From: Bradyrhizobium sp. CB2312
GTDB lineage: Bacteria > Pseudomonadota > Alphaproteobacteria > Rhizobiales > Xanthobacteraceae
Reading direction: 5' to 3'
DNA: 64,000 nucleotides
Assembly (NCBI RefSeq): GCF_029714425.1
Contig: NZ_CP121668.1
Span: 3,989,501 to 4,053,500 of the forward strand
Part shown: positions 23,136-32,445 of the stretch, piece after piece
How the letters are laid out: the number at the start of each line of letters is the position of its first letter
How positions within the stretch are numbered: the stretch's first letter is position 1
Made by a program: the position numbers and the translations under genes
Notes under the pieces: generated by a model
Told to the model about the DNA's origin: nothing
Database searches by the model: none
Seen by the model: only the letters and a program-made list of their open reading frames with translations

Positions 23136-23391
23136 GCCGCAAGGCTTTCCGTCCGAACCTGACACTGTGAGACCGGCTTTGCGCCGCGGGTCGATACCGC
23201 TTGCGTTGATGCCGGGTGGCTCCGCAAGACCGCGCGACACGCGTCGCGCGATCGCGCGCGTGCGCCCGTCGTCACGCAAGCTCAAGCCCCGGCCCGCCGA
23301 TGTCACGGGAAGCGTCGTCCGCGTCCTCACGTCCTTTGCAAACGAAACTGTCGTCCGGCATCCGGCCGGGCGCAAACGAAGGAGGCGTGTC

Positions 23392-24555
23392 ATGACTTTG
23401 AACAAGAGCTGGCACTTGCTGACGCTGAACGTGACGGTGAAGGATGGCGAGCGTGCGTTGCTGACGCGCAACGGGCGGCTCGTGCGCGTGCTCGCGCCCG
23501 GCAAGCACCGCCTGTTCGATCCCTGGCACGAGCTGAAGGCCGAGGTGCTCGACGTGGTTCGCAGCGAATTCCCTGCGGATCGCTACGCGGTGCTGAAGGC
23601 CGCGCGGCCTGATCTTGCCGCCGAGCTGTTCGAGGCGGTCGAGACCAGGGCGGACGAGATCGCCATCGTCAGCCTCGACGGCCGGCCCGTGCATCTGATG
23701 ACGCCCTGGCAGGTGCGCGTCTACTGGAAGGTCGCAACCCGCGTCGATGTCGAGCGCATCGACGTGTCGAGCGATGTCAGGGTTGGCGCACGGCATCTGA
23801 CCATGATCGAGCGTAACCGCTCGACCGTGACGTCGGAGACGGTGGTCGAGAACCACGAGGCGGGCCTGCTCTATGTCGAGGGCCGGCTCACCGAGCGGCT
23901 CGCGCCCGGCCGGCACGCCTTCTGGACCGTCGGCCGCAAGATCGAGGTGAAGCGCCTCGACCTTCGGCCCCAGTCGGTCGAGATCACCGCGCAGGAGATG
24001 CTGACCAAGGATCGCATCGCGCTGCGGGTGACGCTGACGGCGTTCCGTAAGGTGGTCGATCCCGAGCGCACGGTTGCGACCGTGCCCGACGTGGATGCGT
24101 GGCTGTACCGCCTGGTGCAGTTCGCGATCCGCGAGGCGGTGGCGAGCCGGACGCTGGACGAGGTGCTGTCTGCGAAGGCGGCGCTGGATGCGGAGCTACG
24201 CGACTATGTGCGTGCACGCGTCGCAGAGTCCGGTGTCGAAGTCACCGAGCTCGGCGTCAAGGACGTGATCCTGCCCGGCGAGATCCGGGAGCTGGTGAAC
24301 AAGGTGGTGGAGGCGGAGCGGGTCGCCAAGGCGAACCTGATCCGCCGGCAGGAGGAGACGGCGGCAACGCGGTCGCTTCTGAACACCGCCCGCCTGATGG
24401 AGGAGAACCCCCTGCTGCTTCGGCTCAAGGAGCTGGAGTCGCTGGAGCGGCTGGTCGAGAAGGTCGGCCGCATCGACCTCCACGCCGGAAGCGGCGAGGG
24501 CCTCGATGCCCTCCTGACCCGGCTCGTGCGCCTGAAGGCGCCCGAGAGCGCGTGA
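23392..24555 (+). CDS. Slipin-type SPFH/Band 7 protein
   Basis: The 387-residue protein has an N-terminal region (residues 1-110) with a short repeat of the ring motif LVRVLAPGKHRLFDPWHE, and an SPFH/Band 7 domain at about 130-310: ERLAPGRHAFWTVGRKIEVKRLDLR, ITAQEMLTKDRIALRV, AVASRTLDEVLSAKAALD and VTELGVKDVILPGE. A C-terminal helix (KVVEAERVAKANLIRRQEETAAT) should oligomerise. Slipins scaffold membrane microdomains and often pair with NfeD proteases, but none is seen here. No clear membrane helix is present, so attachment may be indirect. ATG 23392 has a GGAGG site 6-7 bp upstream. Confidence 0.85.
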   Translation: MTLNKSWHLLTLNVTVKDGERALLTRNGRLVRVLAPGKHRLFDPWHELKAEVLDVVRSEFPADRYAVLKAARPDLAAELFEAVETRADEIAIVSLDGRPVHLMTPWQVRVYWKVATRVDVERIDVSSDVRVGARHLTMIERNRSTVTSETVVENHEAGLLYVEGRLTERLAPGRHAFWTVGRKIEVKRLDLRPQSVEITAQEMLTKDRIALRVTLTAFRKVVDPERTVATVPDVDAWLYRLVQFAIREAVASRTLDEVLSAKAALDAELRDYVRARVAESGVEVTELGVKDVILPGEIRELVNKVVEAERVAKANLIRRQEETAATRSLLNTARLMEENPLLLRLKELESLERLVEKVGRIDLHAGSGEGLDALLTRLVRLKAPESA

Positions 24556-24561
24556 CAATCG

Positions 24562-24588
24562 AGAAGGGCCGCCCACGGGCGGCCCTTC
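24562..24588 (+). terminator. Hairpin after slipin gene
   Basis: GAAGGGCCGCCC pairs perfectly with its complement GGGCGGCCCTTC across a 2-3 base loop, 6 bp after the slipin stop. There is no T run, but position and stability fit a transcription end. Confidence 0.65.
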
Positions 24589-24718
24589 ACATCTCCGTCG
24601 TCAACGCCGGCGATGAACGCGCGAGCGCGCCGCTGCGACCAAGATACCGAGCGGGGATTGCGTGCGCGCGAAGGTTGCGTAAGCTCGCAACGTCGGCAGT
24701 CTCGACCAGGAAGGGCGC

Positions 24719-25462
24719 ATGACCACTCTCGAGCAAACCATCCGACCCTCGGCCAAATCCGGGGAATGGAAGGCGATCGTCGTCCTGATCCTGCTGATCC
24801 CGGTGCTGTGGTCGCCGCCGTTCCTGTTTCGCTTCTTCCTGTACCAGCCGTTCAACATCCCCTCGGGCTCGATGATGCCGACGCTGGTGGTCGGCGACTA
24901 CGTCTTCGCCGCGAAATATGCCTATGGTTATGGCCGCTATTCCTTCCCGTTTGCGCCGTCATGGATCTCGGGCCGTTTCCGCGCCGCCGACCCTGATTAT
25001 GGTGATGTCGTCGTGTTCCGCACGCCGAAGGACACCTCGGTCGACTACGTCAAGCGCGTGATCGGCTTGCCCGGCGACCGCATCCAGATGCGGGGAGGGC
25101 AACTCTTTCTCAATGACCGTGCGGTGACGCGCGTCGCCCTGAAGGAGACTGTCGCCGGCTCGGCCTGCGGGACCGACGATACCGCAAAAGTCAGGCGCTG
25201 GCGCGAGACACTGCCGAACGGCGCGAGCTACATCACCTATGACTGCATCGACAACGGCTATCTCGACAACACCAACGTCTTCACGGTGCCGCCGGGCCAT
25301 TTCTTCGTGCTCGGTGATAACAGAGACAACTCCACCGACAGCCGCATGGCAGCGATGGGCTTCATCCCCTTGGACAATCTCGTCGGCAAGGTGACGCGGA
25401 TCTTCTGGTCGCTCGACCAAAACGGCGAGCCGCACATGGAGCGGCTCGGCAAGGTGTGGTGA
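24719..25462 (+). CDS. lepB: Signal peptidase I
   Basis: The 247-residue inner-membrane protease removes signal peptides from exported proteins. One N-terminal helix (about 20-40, VVLILLIPVLWSPPFLFRFF) is followed by the catalytic serine in FNIPSGSMMPTLVVGDYVF and the catalytic lysine in VDYVKRVIGLPGDRI. The later GHFFVLGDNRDNSTDSR is the family's box E. The insert between residues 140 and 185 contains two cysteines (GSACGTD, YDCIDN) that could pair outside the membrane. A second lepB elsewhere in the genome is possible, since the usual lepB-rnc-era context is absent. Confidence 0.93.
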   Translation: MTTLEQTIRPSAKSGEWKAIVVLILLIPVLWSPPFLFRFFLYQPFNIPSGSMMPTLVVGDYVFAAKYAYGYGRYSFPFAPSWISGRFRAADPDYGDVVVFRTPKDTSVDYVKRVIGLPGDRIQMRGGQLFLNDRAVTRVALKETVAGSACGTDDTAKVRRWRETLPNGASYITYDCIDNGYLDNTNVFTVPPGHFFVLGDNRDNSTDSRMAAMGFIPLDNLVGKVTRIFWSLDQNGEPHMERLGKVW

Positions 25463-25471
25463 GGCTTCCTG

Positions 25472-25872
25472 TCATTCCGGGGCGCGCCCTCTTGGGCGCG
25501 AGCCCGGAATCCATAACCACAGGCGGATATTGTGGCGTACTATGTCTACATCCTCGCAAGCAAGAAGCACGGCACGCTCTACATCGGCATGACCAGTGAT
25601 CTCGTGCGCCGTGTGTACGAGCATAAGACGAAGGTCGTCCCCGGCTTCACGACGAAGTACGGCGTCGACAAGCTCGTCTTGTTCGAGATCTACGACGATG
25701 CCGCCACGGCCATCGCCCGCGAGAAGGAGCTCAAGAAGTGCGGCGCGACTGGAAGACGCGGCTGATCGAGGAACAGAATCCGAACTGGGATGATCTCTAT
25801 CCGGGGATCGCCAACTAGCGTTCGTGGTTATGGATTCCGGGCTCGCGCCTAAGTGGGCGCGCCCCGGAATGA
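25472..25872. mobile_element. 401-bp GIY-YIG element, second copy (decayed)
   Basis: This has the same design as 22371-22766: inverted ends 25472-25524 and 25820-25872, each carrying a family A hairpin with inward GGAATCCATAACCAC. The inner tips of the two ends covary with each other (GGGCGCG-type arms) and differ from the first copy. The enclosed ORF has a 1-bp deletion. Confidence 0.8.
25532..25818 (+). pseudogene. GIY-YIG nuclease gene, frameshifted copy
   Basis: The gene is 287 bp long against 288 bp for the intact copy at 22428. It starts with GTG and reads MAYYVYILASKKHGTLYIGM as far as KELKK. One G is then missing at 25740/25741 (TG-CGG instead of TGG-CGG), shifting out of frame after about 72 residues. 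Restoring that base recovers the same ending as copy one (NPNWDDLYPGIAN, stop at 25818). The catalytic YIG, Arg and Glu residues lie before the break, so a shortened product might keep the core fold but loses the C-terminal helix. Confidence 0.88.
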
Positions 25873-25881
25873 CGAGGAGAG

Positions 25882-25914
25882 AAAACAAAAACCCCGGCAT
25901 CGCTGCCGGGGTTT
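25882..25914 (-). terminator. Rho-independent terminator of groESL
   Basis: On the minus strand AACCCCGGCA pairs with TGCCGGGGTT over a short loop, followed by a T-rich tail (TTTGTTTTC). It lies 24 bp past the groEL stop. Confidence 0.88.
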
Positions 25915-25938
25915 CGTAGTCCTTGAGGTCGTTGGACC

Positions 25939-27624
<1,686 letters not shown>

Positions 27625-27939
27625 TTAGGCCGCCTTCTTCTTGGAAGCGGGGACGTCGAGGACGCCCATGATGTCGCTTTCCTTCATGATCAGCAGGTCT
27701 TCGCCGTCGATCTTGACTTCGGTGCCGGACCACTTGCCGAACAGCACGCGGTCGCCGACCTTCAGGTCGATCGGGATCAGCTTGCCGGCTTCGTCGCGGC
27801 CACCGGGGCCAACGGCAACGACTTCGCCCTGGGAGGGCTTTTCCTTGGCAGTGTCGGGAATGATGATGCCGCCAGCGGTCTTCTCTTCTGCGTCGATGCG
27901 CTTGACCACGACGCGGTCGTGAAGCGGACGGAATTTCAT
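27625..27939 (-). CDS. groES: Co-chaperonin GroES (10 kDa)
   Basis: The 104-residue protein begins [25 protein letters not shown], with the mobile loop around residues 17-32 that docks on GroEL, and contains [31 protein letters not shown] near the end. The C-terminus has a Lys/Ala extension (PASKKKAA), slightly longer than usual. An AGGAGG ribosome site precedes the ATG. It is the first gene of the groESL operon, controlled by the promoter at 28024-28052 and the CIRCE operator at 27984-28010. Confidence 0.98.
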   Translation of the reverse strand: MKFRPLHDRVVVKRIDAEEKTAGGIIIPDTAKEKPSQGEVVAVGPGGRDEAGKLIPIDLKVGDRVLFGKWSGTEVKIDGEDLLIMKESDIMGVLDVPASKKKAA

Positions 27940-27983
27940 GCAGTCCTCCTAAACATTTGCACGAGTTGAGGATTTTGAGATTG

Positions 27984-28010
27984 TTAGCAATCGTTGCCCG
28001 CGAGTGCTAG
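27984..28010. promoter_or_regulatory. CIRCE operator (HrcA binding site)
   Basis: TTAGCAATC, nine bases, then GAGTGCTAG matches the TTAGCACTC-N9-GAGTGCTAA consensus at 16 of 18 arm positions. It lies between the promoter and the groES start on the transcribed strand, where HrcA would block transcription before heat shock. Confidence 0.85.
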
Positions 28011-28023
28011 CACGGGCGAGGCT

Positions 28024-28052
28024 GAAATAGGACAGGAATTTTGCGGGGGCAA
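28024..28052 (-). promoter_or_regulatory. groESL promoter, housekeeping type
   Basis: On the minus strand TTGCCC and TATTTC are 17 bp apart. The predicted start is about 7 bp before CIRCE, the usual geometry for HrcA control. Confidence 0.55.
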
Positions 28053-28338
28053 GGGCTTCTAGCAGAAAAATCAGCACTCGAAAGCGCGGATTGCCAGAAA
28101 TTCTTTACCATCGTTAACCGGCTTAGTGGCCTCTTGGAGGCTCCTTGGCGGACCGTATTAGCACGGGGCCGCATCTGCTGCTAACGCTTTGAATTTCAAC
28201 AGCTTGTTAAACTTTTGGGCTTGAGATGGATTGTCAGTTTGCGTCACATTTCTCTCATGTGAGCGCATCGTTTCCGGGTGGCTCCCGGGGCACCGATCAA
28301 GCCACTCCCCGAATGCGCTCCTGCAAAGGAGGTTTGGC

Positions 28339-28626
28339 ATGGGACTGCGCGTTGGGGGCGTTTCCGAGGATTTCCGGAAACAGATGCTGGGTTACGGGCT
28401 GACGACGGCACAAATTCTCTACCGGATGCCGGATCACCCGTCGCTACTCCAGACCTATGTCTGGCAGAACTACGACATGTTTCCGAAATTCCCGGCCCTG
28501 ACCGACTTCCTGGCCTTCTGGCAGGAGAAGCTCGACGGCCCGCTGCATTCGGTCACGGTCGCCCATTCCAAGCTGATCAAGCCCGCCGAGCTGCGCCCCG
28601 TGGACGGCGTGTTCCGGCTGCATTGA
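28339..28626 (+). CDS. usg: Usg family protein
   Basis: The 95-residue protein has the well-conserved Usg family sequence: the core LTTAQILYRMPDHPSLLQTY, VWQNYDMFPKFPALTDFLAFW and a closing HSVTVAHSKLIKPAELR. The family is near-universal in Rhizobiales and close relatives. Its function is not known, and the old trp-related name does not define one. An AAAGGAGG ribosome site precedes the ATG at 28339. It diverges from groES across 399 bp holding the groESL control region. Family C repeats follow. Confidence 0.9.
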   Translation: MGLRVGGVSEDFRKQMLGYGLTTAQILYRMPDHPSLLQTYVWQNYDMFPKFPALTDFLAFWQEKLDGPLHSVTVAHSKLIKPAELRPVDGVFRLH

Positions 28627-28641
28627 GGCGAGCACCGGTCT

Positions 28642-28842
28642 CGTAGGGTGGGCAAGGGCGCGTAAGCGCCGTGCCCACCATCTCTCTCCGATCGCAACTG
28701 ACATTGGTGGGCACGCTCCGCTTTGCCCACCCTACGGCATCTCGTTCTGTGCTCGCGTGTAGGATGGGTAGAGCGAAGCGAAACCCATCGCCTTGGCCGC
28801 CGTGAGATGATGGGTTTCGCAAGAGCTCTACCCATCCTACGG
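28642..28842. repeat. Two adjacent family C inverted repeats
   Basis: Element one (28642-28737) is bounded by CGTAGGGTGGGCAA and its complement. Element two (28758-28842) is bounded by GTAGGATGGGTAGAGC and its complement, a diverged relative. Each has inner arms (GTGCCCACCA/TGGTGGGCAC and AAACCCATC/GATGGGTTT). A further copy of type one is at 47001. Confidence 0.9.
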
Positions 28843-28890
28843 ACCTTCGTTCTGTGCTAGCCTCTCGCTATAACAACAGGGAGGCGGCCC

Positions 28891-29418
28891 ATGGCCAAGA
28901 AGGTGAAATCGCGCAGCGCAACGCAAGCCGCGGTGAAGAAGCGGAGCGGCACCAAAGCCGCGGCGCGATCCACAGCCCGCAAGGCAGTGAAGGTGAAAGC
29001 GCGCCCGGCCGCTCCGAAAAAGCCTGCTCGTCCCAAGCAGCGCATCGCCATCAGCCACCACCGCGAGGAAGATTTTAAAGCCGACGGCCTGCGCGCCTAC
29101 GCCAAATACCGCGACCTCGGCATTGCAGATGCGACCCACGGTCTCGCGCAGGCGCATGTGATCCGCCTGCAAGGCCCCTGCAATCCGGATGAAGTCTCGA
29201 AACTGCACTTCCACGACGTCGAATTCCAGATGGTCTACGTGCTCAAGGGCTGGGTGAAGACCTACATGGACGGGCAGGGCGAGACCCTGATGAAGGAAGG
29301 CAGCGCCTGGACCCAGCCGCCGAAGATCAAGCACATGATCCTGGATTATTCGGACGACGTGGAGCTGCTGGAGGTGATTTTGCCAGCAGAATTCAAGACC
29401 GTGGAGCTGAAGGCGTAG
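28891..29418 (+). CDS. Cupin-domain protein with basic Lys/Ala N-terminal tail
   Basis: The 175-residue protein has two parts. Residues 1-52 are rich in Lys, Arg and Ala (KKVKSRSATQ, KVKARPAAPKKPARP), resembling histone-H1-like tails, and may bind nucleic acid or be disordered. Residues about 60-175 form a single cupin barrel with KLHFHDVEFQMVYVLKGWVK holding the His/Glu metal-type motif, and EGSAWTQPPKIKHMILD holding the second. Substrate or signal is unknown. It stands alone between repeats. The ATG at 28891 is preceded by AGGGAGG. Confidence 0.85.
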   Translation: MAKKVKSRSATQAAVKKRSGTKAAARSTARKAVKVKARPAAPKKPARPKQRIAISHHREEDFKADGLRAYAKYRDLGIADATHGLAQAHVIRLQGPCNPDEVSKLHFHDVEFQMVYVLKGWVKTYMDGQGETLMKEGSAWTQPPKIKHMILDYSDDVELLEVILPAEFKTVELKA

Positions 29419-29435
29419 GCACCCTCTCTCAGCCG

Positions 29436-29537
29436 TCATTCCGGGGCGCGCGAAGCGCGAGCCCGGAATCCATCGGGCGGCGTAACGCGAGGTGAAATGG
29501 ATTCCGGGCTCGCCGCTTTCGCGGCGCCCCGGAATGA
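29436..29537. repeat. Family A paired-hairpin repeat (solo copy)
   Basis: It has the same ends as the GIY-YIG elements (TCATTCCGGGGCG outside, GGAATCCAT inside), here flanking a spacer of about 20 bp and no gene. Confidence 0.9.
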
Positions 29538-29550
29538 CGAGCAGAGAGAG

Positions 29551-29600
29551 TCTAGCTCAACACCCCCATCAGACACGTCGTCAGCGTCCCCGACACGATC
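29551..29600 (-). pseudogene. Stranded 3' end fragment of a CNT nucleoside transporter gene
   Basis: This 50-bp stretch nearly matches the 3' end of the transporter gene at 31062-31123, apart from a 12-bp in-frame deletion. On the minus strand it reads IVSGTLTTCLMGVLS then stop, against IVSGTLTTCLMGAVVGVLA then stop in the intact gene. Homology ends upstream where TTTTTAG appears. The rhomboid gene lies between the fragment and the intact gene. Confidence 0.8.
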
Positions 29601-29734
29601 TCTAAAAAGCGACCGATCCGCGAAACCGGGAAGTTACCCATCGGGTGGTTTCAGCCGCCCCGCGGGCGGGCGCTAACCAGTCGAAAATATTCCTCGCGTC
29701 AACTCAGGGCTGTGAACATGCAGGACATGCTTTC

Positions 29735-30946
29735 ATGGCGACCAACACCTTTGGCCGACGCGGCGTCGTGGCGCCACCACCAAGTGGACCGTTTCAACGC
29801 GCATCGCTTCAACCCCTGGCCGCGCCGATCGCTCCTCAGCCCTTGCCCAGTGAGGGGACGCTCTTTGCCGATAACAAGCTGCTGGCCGACATCCCCTTCC
29901 TCACCATTGGCCTGATTTTCGGTCTGCTGCTGGTCTTCGCCCTGCAACGCAGTCTGGCCATCGACGTTGCGCGGGACGGCTCGGTCGATGTCCGCTCGCT
30001 GATCGCTTATGGCGCGACCAGCTACGATCTGGTTGTTGGAAGGGGAGAGTGGTGGCGAATTGGCCTCGCGCCGCTTCTGCACGGCAGCGATTGGCACCTC
30101 ATCGGCAACTGCATTGCGCTGTTCATCGTCGGCGTCAGGCTGGAGCCTCTGATCGGCCGTGGCTGGTTTGCGCTGATCTTTGTTGCCAGTGCACTGGTCG
30201 GCGAGGCCGGGTCGCTCCTCGGCAATGCGCCCGGCCAGCCAGGCGTCGGTGCGTCCGGCGCCATTACCGGCCTCATCGCCGCGCTGTTCGTCTCGAGCTT
30301 CGATCCCGAAGCGGACGCCGATCAGACGATATCGAGACTGAAGACGTCGCTCTTCTTCGGGGTTCCCGCGCTGCTGCCGCTTGCCTTCGGCGCCTCCGGC
30401 AATGTCGACTATTTTGCCCATGCAGGTGGTGCGCTGGCCGGCGGCGCGCTTGCCGTCATGCCGTGGCTCCTGTTCTGTTCCTATGACAGCCTGCCGCGGA
30501 GCGCGAGCATGACGTTGCTCGCAGGATGCGTCGGATCTCTGATCTGCGCCGGCTTCGCTGCCGCTCATTATGCGTCCTACATGGCCGAGGCCAGGCAGTA
30601 TGTCCGGATTTCGGAATACCCGGACAAGGGTGCCAAGGTGGCTGACCGGTCCTTCGATCTGGTCACGCGCTACCCGAAAGACCCACGGGCTCATTTTTTC
30701 CGTGCGGTCTACTTCCTGGAGCAGGAGAATCTCAGTGCCGCCGAAGCGGAAGTGCGGGCCGCCATGTCGCTCGCGGCCTCGGACGTTGCGGGCGGGCCGG
30801 TGCGCTCCGGAGCGCAGGGCTTGATGGCGGTGTTGCTGTTGGTGCAGGGACGGACCAGCGAGGCGAAAGCCATGGCGGCCGAGCCGTGCGGCGCCAAGAT
30901 GGCCGACGTGCGTCGCATCCTGCAGAAGCACAAATTGTGCGGTTGA
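29735..30946 (+). CDS. Rhomboid-family intramembrane serine protease
   Basis: The 403-residue protein has a Pro-rich cytosolic N-terminus (about 1-45), then a rhomboid core with about six helices (50-270). LLHGSDWHLIGNCIALFIVG supplies the oxyanion His/Asn, GASGAITGLIAALF the catalytic Ser, and YFAHAGGALAGG the catalytic His. After a further helix (about 285) the C-terminal 110 residues are soluble and TPR-like (RYPKDPRAHFFRAVYFL, LSAAEAEVRAAM). It would cleave single-span membrane proteins. ATG 29735 is used because upstream frame residues look unrelated. It lies between a transporter fragment and the intact transporter, which suggests it was inserted. Confidence 0.88.
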   Translation: MATNTFGRRGVVAPPPSGPFQRASLQPLAAPIAPQPLPSEGTLFADNKLLADIPFLTIGLIFGLLLVFALQRSLAIDVARDGSVDVRSLIAYGATSYDLVVGRGEWWRIGLAPLLHGSDWHLIGNCIALFIVGVRLEPLIGRGWFALIFVASALVGEAGSLLGNAPGQPGVGASGAITGLIAALFVSSFDPEADADQTISRLKTSLFFGVPALLPLAFGASGNVDYFAHAGGALAGGALAVMPWLLFCSYDSLPRSASMTLLAGCVGSLICAGFAAAHYASYMAEARQYVRISEYPDKGAKVADRSFDLVTRYPKDPRAHFFRAVYFLEQENLSAAEAEVRAAMSLAASDVAGGPVRSGAQGLMAVLLLVQGRTSEAKAMAAEPCGAKMADVRRILQKHKLCG

Positions 30947-30965
30947 GGCGTAGACTCTCTCCGCC

Positions 30966-31050
30966 GTCATTGCGAGGAGCTCTTGCGACGAAGCAATCCA
31001 GACTGCTTCCGCGGATGCATTCTGGATTGCTTCGCTTCGCTCGCAATGAC
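30966..31050. repeat. Family D inverted repeat
   Basis: The arms begin GTCATTGCGAGGAGC and AAGCAATCCAGACTG, and end with the complements. The same family is at 45286 and 54132. Confidence 0.9.
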
Positions 31051-31061
31051 CGCGGAGATAT

Positions 31062-32312
31062 CTACGCCAACACCCCCACCACCGCGCCCATCAGACACGT
31101 CGTCAGCGTCCCCGAGACGATCGACTTCAGCCCCAGCGCGTTGATCTCCTCGCGCCGATCCGGCGCCATCACGCCGAGCCCGCCGATCATGATGCCGAGG
31201 CTGGCGAAATTGGCGAAGCCGCACATTGCGTAGAGCATGATCAGACGCGAGCGCGGATCGAGCGCATCGGGCGGCAGTTTCGACAGATCGACATAGGCGA
31301 TCAATTCGTTGAGCACGGTTTTGGTGCCCATCAGGCTGCCGGCGGTGATCGCCTGGTCCCAGGGCAGCCCCATCAGCCAGCACACCGGCGCCATCACGAG
31401 GCCCAGCAGGCGCTGCAACGAGATCGCGGCGCCGCCGATATCAGGCAGCAATCCGAGCGCGGCGTTGACGAGATGGACCAGCGCCACCAGCACCAGCAGC
31501 ATCGCGACGATGTTGAGCAGCAGCTCGAGGCCGGCGGTGGTGCCCTTCACGATTGCATCCATCGTGCTGGCGACGTCCATGTCAGGATCCTCCAGCGCGC
31601 CGCCGGTGCGCCTGTCAGTCGTCTCGGGCACCATGATCAGGCTGACGAGGATCGCGGCGGGCGCGCCCAGCACCGAGGCGATGACGAAATGCGCGGCCGC
31701 GTCGGGAATCAGCGGCGCCAGCAGCGTCGCATAGAGCACCAGCACCGTCCCGGCGATGCCGGCCATGCCGCCGGTCATCACCAGAAACAATTCGCTGCGC
31801 GTCATCTGCGCCAGGTATGGCCGCACGAACAGCGGCGCCTCGACCATGCCGAGGAAGATGTTGGCGGCGGTCGACAGGCCTACCGCACCGCCGACGCCGA
31901 GCGTGCGTTCGAGCAGCCAGGCCATGCCGCGCACGATTGGCGGCAGCACCCGCCAATAGAACAGCAGCGTCGTCAGCGCGCTCATCACCAGCACGATCGG
32001 CAGCGCCTGGAAGGCGAGGATGAAATCGGCGCCCGGCACCTTGAGGTCAAAGGGCAGGGTGCCGCCGCCGACATAGCCGAACACGAAGGCGGAGCCGGCG
32101 CGCGAGGCCGCCGAGATCGCGCCGACCGCATCGTTGATGGCGCCGAAAGCGTGCGCGACGACGGGCAGCTTCAACAGCACGAGCGCGGTGACGAAGGTCA
32201 CGACGAGGCCGATCGCGGCCTGCCGCAGCGAGACGGCGCGGCGATTCTCCGCCAGCGCATAGGCGAGCAGCAGCAATGCGAAAATGCCGAGTGCCGATTG
32301 CAGCCGCAGCAT
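31062..32312 (-). CDS. Concentrative nucleoside transporter (CNT/NupC family)
   Basis: The 416-residue inner-membrane protein has about ten helices. Family signs are FVFGYVGGGTLPFDLKVPG, LSTAANIFLGMVEAPLFVRPYL (substrate and sodium/proton site), MTGGMAGIAGTVLVLYA and GSLMGTKTVLNELIAYVDL followed by YAMCGFANFASLGIMIGGLG. CNT proteins import nucleosides with protons or sodium. The order and length are complete. It stands alone and diverges from an MFS gene. A short copy of its 3' end is stranded at 29551-29600 beyond the rhomboid gene. Confidence 0.92.
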   Translation of the reverse strand: MLRLQSALGIFALLLLAYALAENRRAVSLRQAAIGLVVTFVTALVLLKLPVVAHAFGAINDAVGAISAASRAGSAFVFGYVGGGTLPFDLKVPGADFILAFQALPIVLVMSALTTLLFYWRVLPPIVRGMAWLLERTLGVGGAVGLSTAANIFLGMVEAPLFVRPYLAQMTRSELFLVMTGGMAGIAGTVLVLYATLLAPLIPDAAAHFVIASVLGAPAAILVSLIMVPETTDRRTGGALEDPDMDVASTMDAIVKGTTAGLELLLNIVAMLLVLVALVHLVNAALGLLPDIGGAAISLQRLLGLVMAPVCWLMGLPWDQAITAGSLMGTKTVLNELIAYVDLSKLPPDALDPRSRLIMLYAMCGFANFASLGIMIGGLGVMAPDRREEINALGLKSIVSGTLTTCLMGAVVGVLA

Positions 32313-32445
32313 GATGTCCCCAAACCCTCAATGATTATGGCCGCGCCTGCGTTGCAAACGCAATGCCGGATGGTCCTGGCGGCCACCCGCTGTTGACAAG
32401 AATGTTCCCGTCAGCCACGCGGGGCATCGTCATTATCTGCCGCGG

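Noticed and set aside
28642..28842. CRISPR-like array
   Set aside because: The units are inverted repeats in only two copies of differing sequence, without regular spacers; no cas genes in the window.
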